From positions 1 to 30,940 of the forward strand of contig JBAZJN010000011.1 of the NCBI GenBank assembly GCA_041651295.1: a DNA stretch of 30,940 bases, in the 5' to 3' direction. The notes under the pieces are model-generated. The model ran no database searches. It was not told the DNA's origin and saw only the letters and a program-made list of their open reading frames with translations. This DNA comes from JBAZJN01 sp041651295 (GTDB taxonomy: Bacteria; Patescibacteriota; UBA1384; XYA2-FULL-43-10; CAINNR01). The position numbers were made by a program, and so were the translations under genes. Position 1 is the stretch's first letter. Each line of letters starts with the position of its first letter. Positions 1 to 6,597 of this stretch are shown piece after piece.

Positions 1-86
1 TATGTGATATTCACAGAAGTATGCTCCGTGACTTGATTTGGATATCTTCATGATTAGATGGTATCATATCGGCTCCGCTCATTCAT

Positions 87-105
87 CCACGGGCATAGCC
101 CGTGG
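87..105. repeat. perfect 8-bp hairpin
   Basis: CCACGGGC (87-94) and GCCCGTGG (98-105) are perfect complements around a 3-base loop. No T-run follows on either side, so this is not an ordinary terminator. An AAGGAGG-like run at 114-120 has no start codon after it. Nothing else in 1-123 looks like a gene; reading frames here are short and lack ribosome binding sites. Confidence 0.5.
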
Positions 106-123
106 TATTCTGCAAGGAGGTAT

Positions 124-167
124 AAAAAAACCCGACCGGATCATCAGGGTGACGAACGATGGTCGGG
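124..167 (-). terminator. intrinsic terminator of the 144-329 gene
   Basis: On the minus strand CCCGACC (167-161) pairs with GGTCGGG (137-131), followed by seven T (130-124). The loop is long (23 bases) and contains the TGA stop of the gene (146-144). The upstream stem arm is therefore coding sequence. Confidence 0.7.
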
Positions 168-329
168 AACGGAAAAGCGCAGGTGACCGGCGACGAAAAA
201 CCAGCCATCGCCGGCATTCGAATGTCCTCCGCGAATAGACGTATTGCTACATTTGGGAAGATTGATCGCAATACCAACTATGCAAAGGGTCAGCCCAACG
301 AGACAAACAACCAACAGCCAGATTGGCAT
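144..329 (-). CDS. small single-pass membrane protein, unknown
   Basis: This 61-residue protein has an N-terminal hydrophobic segment (about residues 3-23) and then a short polar tail with no motif I recognise. It is accepted as a gene because everything around it fits. There is a strong Shine-Dalgarno-like GGGGG a few bases before the ATG, a promoter with an extended -10 box just upstream (355-384), and an intrinsic terminator that overlaps its end. The tail could be outside or inside the cell; the sequence does not settle this. Overlapping plus-strand frames in the same interval have no start signals. It may be a membrane-tethered regulator or simply a lineage-specific orphan. Confidence 0.55.
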   Translation of the reverse strand: MPIWLLVVCLVGLTLCIVGIAINLPKCSNTSIRGGHSNAGDGWFFVAGHLRFSVPDHRSSP

Positions 330-354
330 AACTGCCCCCTTTCCAGACGCATAT

Positions 355-384
355 ATTATATCATTTTTGACTCACTTTTGGCAA
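355..384 (-). promoter_or_regulatory. sigma70-type promoter for the 144-329 gene
   Basis: TTGCCA (384-379), an 18-base spacer and TATAAT (360-355), with TG one base before the -10 (extended -10). The predicted start is about 348, giving a 19-base leader that holds the ribosome binding site. Confidence 0.65.
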
Positions 385-432
385 CCAACCCGCCAAGGCT
401 ACTGGTGTTTGGCCCTAAAAAATTTCAGGACT

Positions 433-454
433 AAAAAAGGCGCAAGGATTTGCG
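433..454 (-). terminator. minus-strand intrinsic terminator, parent transcript unknown
   Basis: CGCAA-ATCC-TTGCG (454-441) is followed by CC and six T (438-433). It should end a minus-strand transcript coming from the 455-830 region. No convincing ORF lies there, so the transcript may be non-coding. Confidence 0.5.
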
Positions 455-507
455 TACTTATAGGGAACAAATATTTTAATTATTGCCCTGTCGCATCACT
501 TACGCCT

Positions 508-560
508 TCAAGGGGTGTCGCGAAAAACGACGGTGGAATCGTTTTCGTAGCATCCCTTGA
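508..560. repeat. long imperfect hairpin (about 22 bp)
   Basis: TCAAGGGGTGTCGCG... (508-530) pairs with ...TCGTAGCATCCCTTGA (539-560), with a few G-T pairs, one mismatch and one bulged A, around an 8-base loop. It lies upstream (minus sense) of the terminator at 433-454. It could be the core of a structured RNA or a repeat element. No protein-coding frame explains it. Confidence 0.5.
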
Positions 561-720
561 CTGACATTTTGTCAACAAGAGACACTTGTCTACGTTTCCC
601 TACTCCCTGGTTCTCCTCGCCAATTTTCTTTTTGTTTTTTACTGTTTTTCTGTTTAGTTCTTCTTGCTCGTTTCAGTATTTTTTATATTGGCTATTGGCA
701 AGAAGCTCAAAAAGAAAATG

Positions 721-769
721 TCTAATTCAATCTAATTGCTCTAATTCCTAATTGTTTAGGTCAATTAGG
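721..769. repeat. TCTAATT repeats and an inverted repeat
   Basis: Four copies of (T/C)CTAATT occur at 721, 731, 740 and 747. The last forms a perfect 8-bp inverted repeat, CCTAATTG (747-754) with CAATTAGG (762-769). The function is unknown. The remainder of 561-830 is AT-rich and shows no gene. Confidence 0.4.
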
Positions 770-830
770 TTAATTCGAGAATATTAGATTAATTTTCTCC
801 TTAAGCTTCCTGCCAACGGTTCGGATTAAC

Positions 831-991
831 AAAAAACTCCTCACGTGAGGAGCATACAAACAAAAACCAATCCACAAACTCTCTGACCAAAAACAAACTA
901 ACCTGCCAACAGAAGCTAAAGCATCAGCTTTTGCAGGCGGGTGGAAACAAATCGCCCCTCCGCGAAAGAGTACTATTAAGTTGTTAATGTT
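831..991 (-). ncRNA. candidate small RNA of unknown family
   Basis: A minus-strand transcription unit of about 161 bases with clear signals and no good ORF. The promoter (998-1027) predicts a start near 991. The 3' end is a perfect 16-base palindrome CTCCTCACGTGAGGAG (852-837) plus six T (836-831), a strong intrinsic terminator. Inside, CCTGC...AAGCT pairs with AGCTT...GCAGG (about 942-903), giving a second hairpin. A GGAGGGG run is followed only by a TTG-started frame of eight codons. I recognise no 6S, SRP, RNase P or tmRNA signature. An 89-residue frame crosses the region but runs straight through promoter and terminator and has no start signal. Confidence 0.6.
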
Positions 992-997
992 AAATCT

Positions 998-1027
998 ATT
1001 ATATACCAAAAATCTTAGCTTTGTCAA
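998..1027 (-). promoter_or_regulatory. consensus promoter of the small RNA
   Basis: TTGACA (1027-1022), an 18-base spacer and TATAAT (1003-998): both hexamers match the sigma70 consensus exactly. Confidence 0.75.
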
Positions 1028-1122
1028 TACAAAAAACAAACCTATAAAAAAATTACACCTCTAGGACAGTAAAAATTTTACTATTTTTTTGACATTCCTA
1101 TTGTTCGACTAAATTTTGGATG

Positions 1123-1131
1123 TGATATAAT
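1123..1131 (+). promoter_or_regulatory. extended -10 promoter for the 1148 gene
   Basis: TGATATAAT at 1123-1131 is a full extended -10. The -35 is weak. The predicted start is about 1138, giving a leader of about ten bases that contains GAGGG before the ATG. Confidence 0.6.
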
Positions 1132-1147
1132 ATAGTCGAGGGCAAAT

Positions 1148-1606
1148 ATGGAAGGCAAAAAAACAACTCATCTCTGGTATTTGCCGGTTTTGTTGGTTTT
1201 GACGGCAATGTTTATTTTGATTGGCCTAAAGTTCGTAAAGACAGGGTCGGAAGAAAAAACATCTACACCGGCAACACAAGATTCGCCGGCTTCTTCCGAT
1301 ATTACAACAAGTGATACACAAGAGGCTGGGCTGCCAGCTGACCAAACCGATTATCTTAATGCCGGGGCCTTCATGGAAAAAGGAGATTATCAAAACGCGA
1401 CCAAAAGCCTTGATGCAGCAATTGCAAAAAACCCCAACAACATCAACTACTATTCCCTAAAATCGCAAGCCGAACTTTTAGCCGGCAACGAAACCGCTGC
1501 CAGATCGACTCTAGAAGCAGGTCTAAAGGTTGATCCCTCAAATAATCTTCTTAATTCAAAACTCGATGTCTTAAATAATGCCGAGAATCTTGCGCCGGCT
1601 AATTAA
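1148..1606 (+). CDS. membrane-anchored TPR-like protein
   Basis: This 152-residue protein has a charged N-terminus, one membrane segment (about residues 10-27), a Ser/Thr/Pro-rich linker (about 30-65), and about two tetratricopeptide-like helix pairs (about 67-135; for example the stretch FMEKGDYQNATKSLDAAI followed by NPNN). The arrangement suggests a single-pass protein with its TPR-like module outside the membrane, used for protein-protein contacts; that orientation is inferred. The start is supported by GAGGG at short distance and an extended -10 promoter just upstream. It is the first gene of a plus-strand run leading to the dockerin and cohesin genes, though the next gene has its own promoter. 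The partner is unknown. Confidence 0.8.
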   Translation: MEGKKTTHLWYLPVLLVLTAMFILIGLKFVKTGSEEKTSTPATQDSPASSDITTSDTQEAGLPADQTDYLNAGAFMEKGDYQNATKSLDAAIAKNPNNINYYSLKSQAELLAGNETAARSTLEAGLKVDPSNNLLNSKLDVLNNAENLAPAN

Positions 1607-1631
1607 TAAGAATGCCCGGTTAGAAGTTCAC

Positions 1632-1659
1632 TTGCTCACTTGCGCCGTCCTGTTATAAT
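1632..1659 (+). promoter_or_regulatory. promoter producing a leaderless mRNA
   Basis: TTGCTC (1632-1637), a 16-base spacer and TATAAT (1654-1659) with TG upstream (1651-1652, extended -10). Counting seven bases from the -10 puts the transcription start on the A of the ATG at 1666, so the message should have no 5' leader. Confidence 0.65.
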
Positions 1660-1665
1660 GAAGAT

Positions 1666-2025
1666 ATGCAAGAGGAAGGGTCAAAACCGCAAGCTAAGCG
1701 GATAATTGTTATAGTTGGGTCAATTGTTTTGATAATTATTTTAGTTTCAGCACTTATTTATTTTAAGCGATCAAACCAAAACCAATCTGACGATACAAAT
1801 TCCATACCAACCGAAGTCCAATCAAATGAAACCCGAGCTCCTGAAACTCCTGCAGTTGAGACTCCGAGCGGAAACCAAACATCCCCTAGAACATCAAGCG
1901 GTTCAAGTAGTGGAAGCGCTTCAACAGATAATTCTAATCAGCCAGCTAATCCTAACTCGGGCACAAATACCAGTGGTCAAACATCGGACTACGGATCAGT
2001 AGAAGGAGGTAATTTTGATCGCTAG
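1666..2025 (+). CDS. small single-pass protein with disordered Ser/Thr/Asn tail
   Basis: This 119-residue protein has a short basic N-terminus, one long hydrophobic helix (about 13-33), and a low-complexity tail rich in Ser, Thr, Asn, Pro and Gly up to the C-terminus. No catalytic domain is visible. The tail looks like an extended surface linker, possibly glycosylated, but that is inference. There is no ribosome binding site, and the promoter places the transcript start at the ATG, so translation is probably leaderless. The ribosome binding site and TTG start of the dockerin gene lie inside the end of this gene, so the two are translationally coupled. It probably works with the dockerin/cohesin proteins at the envelope. 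Confidence 0.7.
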   Translation: MQEEGSKPQAKRIIVIVGSIVLIIILVSALIYFKRSNQNQSDDTNSIPTEVQSNETRAPETPAVETPSGNQTSPRTSSGSSSGSASTDNSNQPANPNSGTNTSGQTSDYGSVEGGNFDR

Positions 2026-3193
2026 ATCGGCAAAAATTCTTGTCGCAGCTATATTGTTAATCCTCCCTTTTTTTCCAACCTCGGTTTTTGCTTTGACAGG
2101 TGGCCAGCAAGCATTCCTTGATACCGGCCAAGCCAGCAATGTTATGGCTGATGGCGATTTTCTGAACGTTCCGGCTATGAGCCTTGATCAGGTTCAAGCA
2201 TTTCTAGTTTCTAAAAATTCATATCTTGCGACATATACCGATAATTCCGCGGCTGGTCAGGGCCGAAGCGCTGCTCAAATTATTTATGACGCAGCTCACG
2301 GCAAATATCAGGCCGCAGGGACTTTAAACGGGATCGTTGTCAATGAATCAACCGGCACGGTCAATCCGGGAGTTATCTTAACTTATCTGCAGAAAGAGCA
2401 AAGCTTGGCGGAAACGACTGCAGCCACCTGGGCAAGCAATCCAGATGGGCTAGCTTGGGCACTAACTGCTGCTATGGGCTATAATTGCTACGCCGGCGTC
2501 TCTGGTGATAATAACGGAAATAATTGTAAAGATATTTACGAAGGCTTCGCCCTGCAAGTTGAAAACGGTGCTTGGCAGTTGCGATACAACTATGAGCGAG
2601 CAGCCGGTCATAGTTTTTCAGATTATCAGGTCGGTCAAGTTTTTGCCACTTCCGATGGCTATCAAGTAACTCTTTCAAATCGGGCAATTTCCTCCGTTTA
2701 TCGCTATACCCCTTATGTTTTCAATTCGGCGTATAACGTCTGGAATATATTTTATAATCGTTACGGCATGGGCACTAGCGGTATATCGGGGGTGAATGAC
2801 ACAACAGGAGCCACTTTGGCTACTTACACACCAACGGTCTGGCTGTCCGGTGGTAAAGCCTCCAATTCAAAAGTCTACTATGGATCGGCTATTATTTCCG
2901 ATGTTGGAGCTATCAGTTGGTTCCTTACAATTTCAACTAATTTAGGAGCAACAGACTTTTCAATAGTTTATAAAGATGCCGACGACAACCAGATCGGTAG
3001 CAAAGTAGTTCATATTGAGCGCCGCAAAACCGCTGACATTAACGGTGACAGCCTTGTAGATTCAACCGACCTGTCAATCTTTGCCGCTAATTGGGGAGCA
3101 AATAATCCCCCGTACCGCTGGGCCGATTTAAGCGGCGACAGCGTCGTCAATGCTGTCGACCTGTCAATCTTTGCCGCTAATTGGGGACATTAA
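2015..3193 (+). CDS. secreted protein with C-terminal dockerin type I repeats
   Basis: The 392-residue product starts at TTG (2015), chosen because AAGGAGGT (2003-2010) sits five bases before it; it overlaps the previous gene by 11 bases. A signal peptide (about 1-26, ending SVFA) leads into a domain (about 27-255) with segments such as NPGVILTYLQKEQSL and AWQLRYNYERAAG. From memory these resemble a family in Actinobacteria and Patescibacteria that may have a lysozyme-like fold; a catalytic role is not shown. A beta-rich stretch (about 262-335) follows. The last 55 residues hold two calcium-binding F-hand repeats, DINGDSLVDSTDL and DLSGDSVVNAVDL, each ending FAANWG, which is the dockerin pattern. 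The next gene encodes a membrane-anchored cohesin-like protein, its likely docking partner. Confidence 0.8.
   Translation: MIARSAKILVAAILLILPFFPTSVFALTGGQQAFLDTGQASNVMADGDFLNVPAMSLDQVQAFLVSKNSYLATYTDNSAAGQGRSAAQIIYDAAHGKYQAAGTLNGIVVNESTGTVNPGVILTYLQKEQSLAETTAATWASNPDGLAWALTAAMGYNCYAGVSGDNNGNNCKDIYEGFALQVENGAWQLRYNYERAAGHSFSDYQVGQVFATSDGYQVTLSNRAISSVYRYTPYVFNSAYNVWNIFYNRYGMGTSGISGVNDTTGATLATYTPTVWLSGGKASNSKVYYGSAIISDVGAISWFLTISTNLGATDFSIVYKDADDNQIGSKVVHIERRKTADINGDSLVDSTDLSIFAANWGANNPPYRWADLSGDSVVNAVDLSIFAANWGH
3067..3187 (+). repeat. 31-bp exact direct repeat in the dockerin region
   Basis: The 31 bases at 3067-3097 recur without change at 3157-3187, 90 bases apart and in frame. They encode the second half of each dockerin repeat (DLSIFAANWG). 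Identity at synonymous positions suggests recent duplication or gene conversion. Confidence 0.85.
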
Positions 3194-3229
3194 TTACCAT
3201 ATTAATTTGATTTAATCATGGAGGAATGA

Positions 3230-4465
3230 ATGAAAAAACTCTTTGTCTTCATAACGGTGGCTGCCTTAATGATAATAATGATGCCGGCTAAAGCATTTGC
3301 CGCTGGATTTTCGGTTTCCGGCGGTGGAAGTAAAACTGTTGGCCAGAACTTTTCTATCTCTGTTGTTGCTTCAGGAGCTTCATTCGACACTGTCTCCGGC
3401 TCAATTTCGATTTCCGGCCCCGTGTCGGTGATTTCAGTTTCCGCAGGAAATGCTGATGTTTGGATGACCCGGCCGTCAGCTAACGGCAGTTTTTCCGGTG
3501 CGGTTTTGGGTCGGACCGTCGGTTCATTAACGGTAGCAACTATTACTCTTCGTGGCACTTCGATCGGTTCCGGTTCAGTTTCCGCCTCCGGACAACTGCT
3601 AGCTAGCGGCGGAGTTGTCGGCTCAGGCGCCGGCTCGGCTAGTTTTTCTATCGCTAAAGCCGCCGATCTGCCCGGAGCGGTAACTGTTACTTCAAGTTCT
3701 CATCCTGATCCGGCCGCCGCCTACGAGGCGACAACAATCGCATTGGCTTGGAACAAAGCATCCGGAGTAGACGGATTTTCCTACCTCTTAGATCAGGCCG
3801 AAACTACCGTACCGCCAGCTAAAGCGACTAATGATCTGACATCAGTTTCGTATCCTGACAAAGCGATAGGCACTTATTTTTTCCACATCCGGGCACACAA
3901 ACCCGATGGCTGGGGAACAACGACTCACTTTAAAATCAACATTAAGGAACCGGACGCAAAAATCGACCCGAACCTGGAAAAGCCGAGTGGTATTAAAATC
4001 GAGAAGGCTGAAAATTTCGTTAATAATATCAAAGACGGCTTGGTCACCGGCATCGTGATTCTGGGGAAAACCGAGTTGGGATTTACTGCCAACGCAACAC
4101 TAACTCCGACACCGGCATTACCTGAAGGGAAAAAATACAATGTTCTGGTTGCTGAAAATGGCGATTTTTCGATTCCGATTGATTGGCCAATTCCCGCCGG
4201 AAGGTACACGCTTACGGTTCAGGGTCAAAAGGAAAAAATTCTGACTCCGGTGTCTGACACAATCATTTTTGAAATCAGTCAGGCTAAAGGTGGCAATATC
4301 AACATTTTGACTGATGATGACGAAAGTCCGCCAAAAAGCATTGTTGATACGGTCTCTGCCAAAGGCTTTAACTGGAAATTAATTTCAAGCATTGTTGCAG
4401 GAATACTCGTTATTGCGCTGATTGTAGTGCTAATTGTAATGCGCAGAAAGAAATATCACCTTTAA
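3230..4465 (+). CDS. cohesin-like surface protein with C-terminal membrane anchor
   Basis: This 411-residue protein starts at ATG with GGAGGAAT a few bases before it. Its parts in order are: a signal peptide (about 1-24, ending AFA); a cohesin-like beta domain (about 26-140) opening with TVGQNFSISVVASG, typical of the cohesin/carbohydrate-binding fold; a fibronectin/Ig-like domain (about 150-240) with Trp/Tyr-rich strands such as GTYFFHIRAHKPDGWG; a second Ig-like domain (about 255-350); and a transmembrane helix (about 384-403) followed by a basic tail MRRKKYHL. It should sit in the cytoplasmic membrane with its cohesin outside. The gene directly upstream encodes a secreted dockerin protein, so the two probably form a non-covalent surface complex. 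The pairing is inferred from domain type and adjacency. Confidence 0.8.
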   Translation: MKKLFVFITVAALMIIMMPAKAFAAGFSVSGGGSKTVGQNFSISVVASGASFDTVSGSISISGPVSVISVSAGNADVWMTRPSANGSFSGAVLGRTVGSLTVATITLRGTSIGSGSVSASGQLLASGGVVGSGAGSASFSIAKAADLPGAVTVTSSSHPDPAAAYEATTIALAWNKASGVDGFSYLLDQAETTVPPAKATNDLTSVSYPDKAIGTYFFHIRAHKPDGWGTTTHFKINIKEPDAKIDPNLEKPSGIKIEKAENFVNNIKDGLVTGIVILGKTELGFTANATLTPTPALPEGKKYNVLVAENGDFSIPIDWPIPAGRYTLTVQGQKEKILTPVSDTIIFEISQAKGGNINILTDDDESPPKSIVDTVSAKGFNWKLISSIVAGILVIALIVVLIVMRRKKYHL

Positions 4466-4469
4466 AAGA

Positions 4470-5504
4470 ATGGCCGATAAGAAAAAAATAGTTTTCGTTG
4501 TTAATACCGTCGGCATGACCGGCGGTATTCGAGTCGTATTCGAATATGCAAAAAGATTGAAAAATGACGGGCACGAGGTTAAAATTGTCCATCTGCTCAA
4601 GTTAAGACCGGGACTTAAGAGTAGTCTGACTGCCGTTTTCAAAAAGATAAAATGGGCACTTCGCGGCCGGAATAATATCGGCTGGTTTGATCTTGGCGGA
4701 GTTTCGATCTCGCATCAAATTAGTCTAGGGGCTAACGCTGATATTTTGATTGCCACAGCTTACGAGACTGCCAAACCTGTTAGTGACCATAAAGCTAATG
4801 TAAAAAAAATCTACTTTATTCAGGGTTACGAAAGTTGGGGCAGAAAAGAAGCGAACGAGACCTATCAGCTACCGATTAGGAAAATTACGATTTCTATTTG
4901 GCTAAAAGATTTGCTAAAAGAAAAGTTCGGCGCGGATGCAGAAGTAGCAACCCCCGGAATTGATCTGGAACAATTTGATGTCAAAAAAAAGCAGTTCAAC
5001 CGAGAAAAAGTCATCGCCATGATGTATCACACTCTGCCGGAAAAAGGAGCCAAAATCGGCTTGGGCGCGCTGGAAAAAGTATCGGTTGCCCATCCGGAGG
5101 TCAAGTTTCAAATTTTTGGTATGTATGATCCGCCACAATTGCCAAAAAATGCTACCTATTTCAAAGATCCGAGCAGAAATAAGTTGCGGGAAATTTATAC
5201 CACTTCCGATATTTACATAATACCGAGCTTATCTGAAGGATTCGGTTTAACCGCTCTTGAAGCAATGTCTGCCGGCTGCGCGCTTGTGGTGACAAAAACC
5301 GGCGGTTACGCTGATTTTTCTACCGATGGCGAATCGGCAATTTGGGTTCCACCCGGAAATACTGACGCGATCGCCGAGGCGACCATAGAATTAATTGAAA
5401 ACGAAGAAAAACTCAAAAACATTGCTGAGAGCGGACGAAAGGCTATTCAAAACTTTTCGCTTGAAAAAGCCTATAGAAATTTTAGAGATTTGATACTTAG
5501 CTAG
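4470..5504 (+). CDS. family 4 glycosyltransferase (GT-B)
   Basis: The 344-residue protein has the GT-B layout: an N-terminal acceptor domain opening with NTVGMTGGIRVVFEYAKRL and a C-terminal nucleotide-sugar domain with the EX7E motif EGFGLTALE (Glu256 and Glu264), typical of retaining GT4 enzymes. It lacks a signal peptide and should act at the inner face of the membrane, transferring a sugar from a nucleotide donor. Donor and acceptor cannot be read from the sequence. It starts four bases after the cohesin gene, so it is probably co-transcribed and might glycosylate surface components. Its stop overlaps the last codon of the convergent DUF218-like gene by four bases, with no terminator between them. 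Confidence 0.85.
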   Translation: MADKKKIVFVVNTVGMTGGIRVVFEYAKRLKNDGHEVKIVHLLKLRPGLKSSLTAVFKKIKWALRGRNNIGWFDLGGVSISHQISLGANADILIATAYETAKPVSDHKANVKKIYFIQGYESWGRKEANETYQLPIRKITISIWLKDLLKEKFGADAEVATPGIDLEQFDVKKKQFNREKVIAMMYHTLPEKGAKIGLGALEKVSVAHPEVKFQIFGMYDPPQLPKNATYFKDPSRNKLREIYTTSDIYIIPSLSEGFGLTALEAMSAGCALVVTKTGGYADFSTDGESAIWVPPGNTDAIAEATIELIENEEKLKNIAESGRKAIQNFSLEKAYRNFRDLILS

Positions 5505-6232
5505 TTTAGCTCTTCACCGTGACGAAGTTTTCTAGCTAGGCCGGAAATTAATACCCCATCTTGATCTATCTTTGAAATCGCCCTTAGAATTGCTTCAATT
5601 AGTTTAGCCCTAGGCGTCTCTACGCTTTTAAGGTAATTTTCAATAAATTTTTCGTAAGGGAAATGATCTATCACCCCCGCATCTGTTTGATGCTGGTGGT
5701 ATTGATCTCTAAGAATGTCTTCAGCAGCAATCTCCCTGAACCGCAACCCCTGGCGCTCAAAACTAGCCGAAGCTCTTGCCAAATGAATGCGATTGCTGAT
5801 GACGAGCACATGGGCAGATTCAAGATCAGATATTGCCCTTTTAACTGCCTCGGCCTCTTCTATTGTGCTAAAAGATCCTGTTTCTGTAACCACAGGAATT
5901 TTTAGTTCGGGAAATTTCTGCCGATATTATTCGACCATCGCTTCCGATATAGCAGGATATTCAGGACCAGCAATTTTACCGCCGGTGAAAATTAATTCGG
6001 ACACCATCCTCTCTTGAGCAATCATACCAGCCGCTAAAGTTCTAACCTTAGCATCGAGATTTAATTTGATTGGATGCCCCTCTTTATCTAGAACAAATCC
6101 AGAGCCTAAAACCACACCAATAGTAACATTTTTCCGTTTTTCAGGATTTGTCGCTATTTCTTTTTCGGAGGACAGAAATTCATCCCCACTCATGTGTAAC
6201 TCTTGCGGAGTTTCTGATTCAGATTCTTTCAT
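5501..6232 (-). pseudogene. DUF218/YdcF-like gene interrupted by an in-frame TAA
   Basis: Both halves lie in one reading frame of 244 codons counting the final stop, split by TAA at codon 102 (5929-5927). The first half has VVLGSG, FTGGK and SEAM; the second has VVTETGSFSTIEEAEAVK and VLVISNRIHLARA. Together these match the conserved blocks of the YdcF/DUF218 (ElyC/SanA-like) family in order, associated with envelope and cell-wall processes. No insertion or deletion is needed to join them, so this is a nonsense change rather than a frameshift. Translation could restart at the internal ATG at 5893, but that would lack the nucleotide-binding start. The ATG overlaps the stop of the upstream membrane gene (ATGA). 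A sequencing error or a natural readthrough stop is also possible. Confidence 0.75.
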
Positions 6233-6597
6233 CTTTTTTCTTGATATTTCTTGCGGATTAAACTCATTGATAAAAAGATTGTAACAATAATATAAGTTAC
6301 ATCAACCAGCAGCGTCAAAACGATCGCCGGCCCCATCGAGAGGCCATGAGAGAACAAAAAATTATATGGCGAAGGCAGAATATGTAAAAATTCTAGTACC
6401 ACGACAATAAATGCTACAACACAGGATAATCCATATTTCAAATTTTCCGCTGAAACAGCCACAACCAAAGCCAAAGCACATATGATAATTAAATTAGTTT
6501 CCGTAATAAACCTCGACAACAAAAAACTGGAAATTATTGTCAAGAGTAGGACGAAAAACAATACCTTGGTTAATAAATTATATTTATTCTCTTTCAT
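6229..6597 (-). CDS. small polytopic membrane protein, unknown
   Basis: This 122-residue, very hydrophobic protein has about four membrane helices (roughly 11-32, 36-50, 55-73 and 86-112), a basic C-terminus (RKKYQEKR) and no motif I recognise. It overlaps the GT-C-like gene before it and the DUF218-like gene after it by four bases each (ATGA), so the three form one translationally coupled unit. The context suggests a helper of envelope glycan metabolism. It is shorter than classical transporters, and no family can be assigned from what I see. Confidence 0.75.
   Translation of the reverse strand: MKENKYNLLTKVLFFVLLLTIISSFLLSRFITETNLIIICALALVVAVSAENLKYGLSCVVAFIVVVLEFLHILPSPYNFLFSHGLSMGPAIVLTLLVDVTYIIVTIFLSMSLIRKKYQEKR

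Noticed and set aside
159..564. Plus-strand open frames of 91 and 106 codons
   Set aside because: No start signals and no protein-like composition; they oppose a well-signalled minus-strand gene and cross terminator and hairpin structures.
770..1039. 89-codon minus-strand open frame
   Set aside because: It has no ribosome binding site, begins upstream of the promoter it would need, and runs through a perfect intrinsic terminator. The interval is better read as a small RNA.
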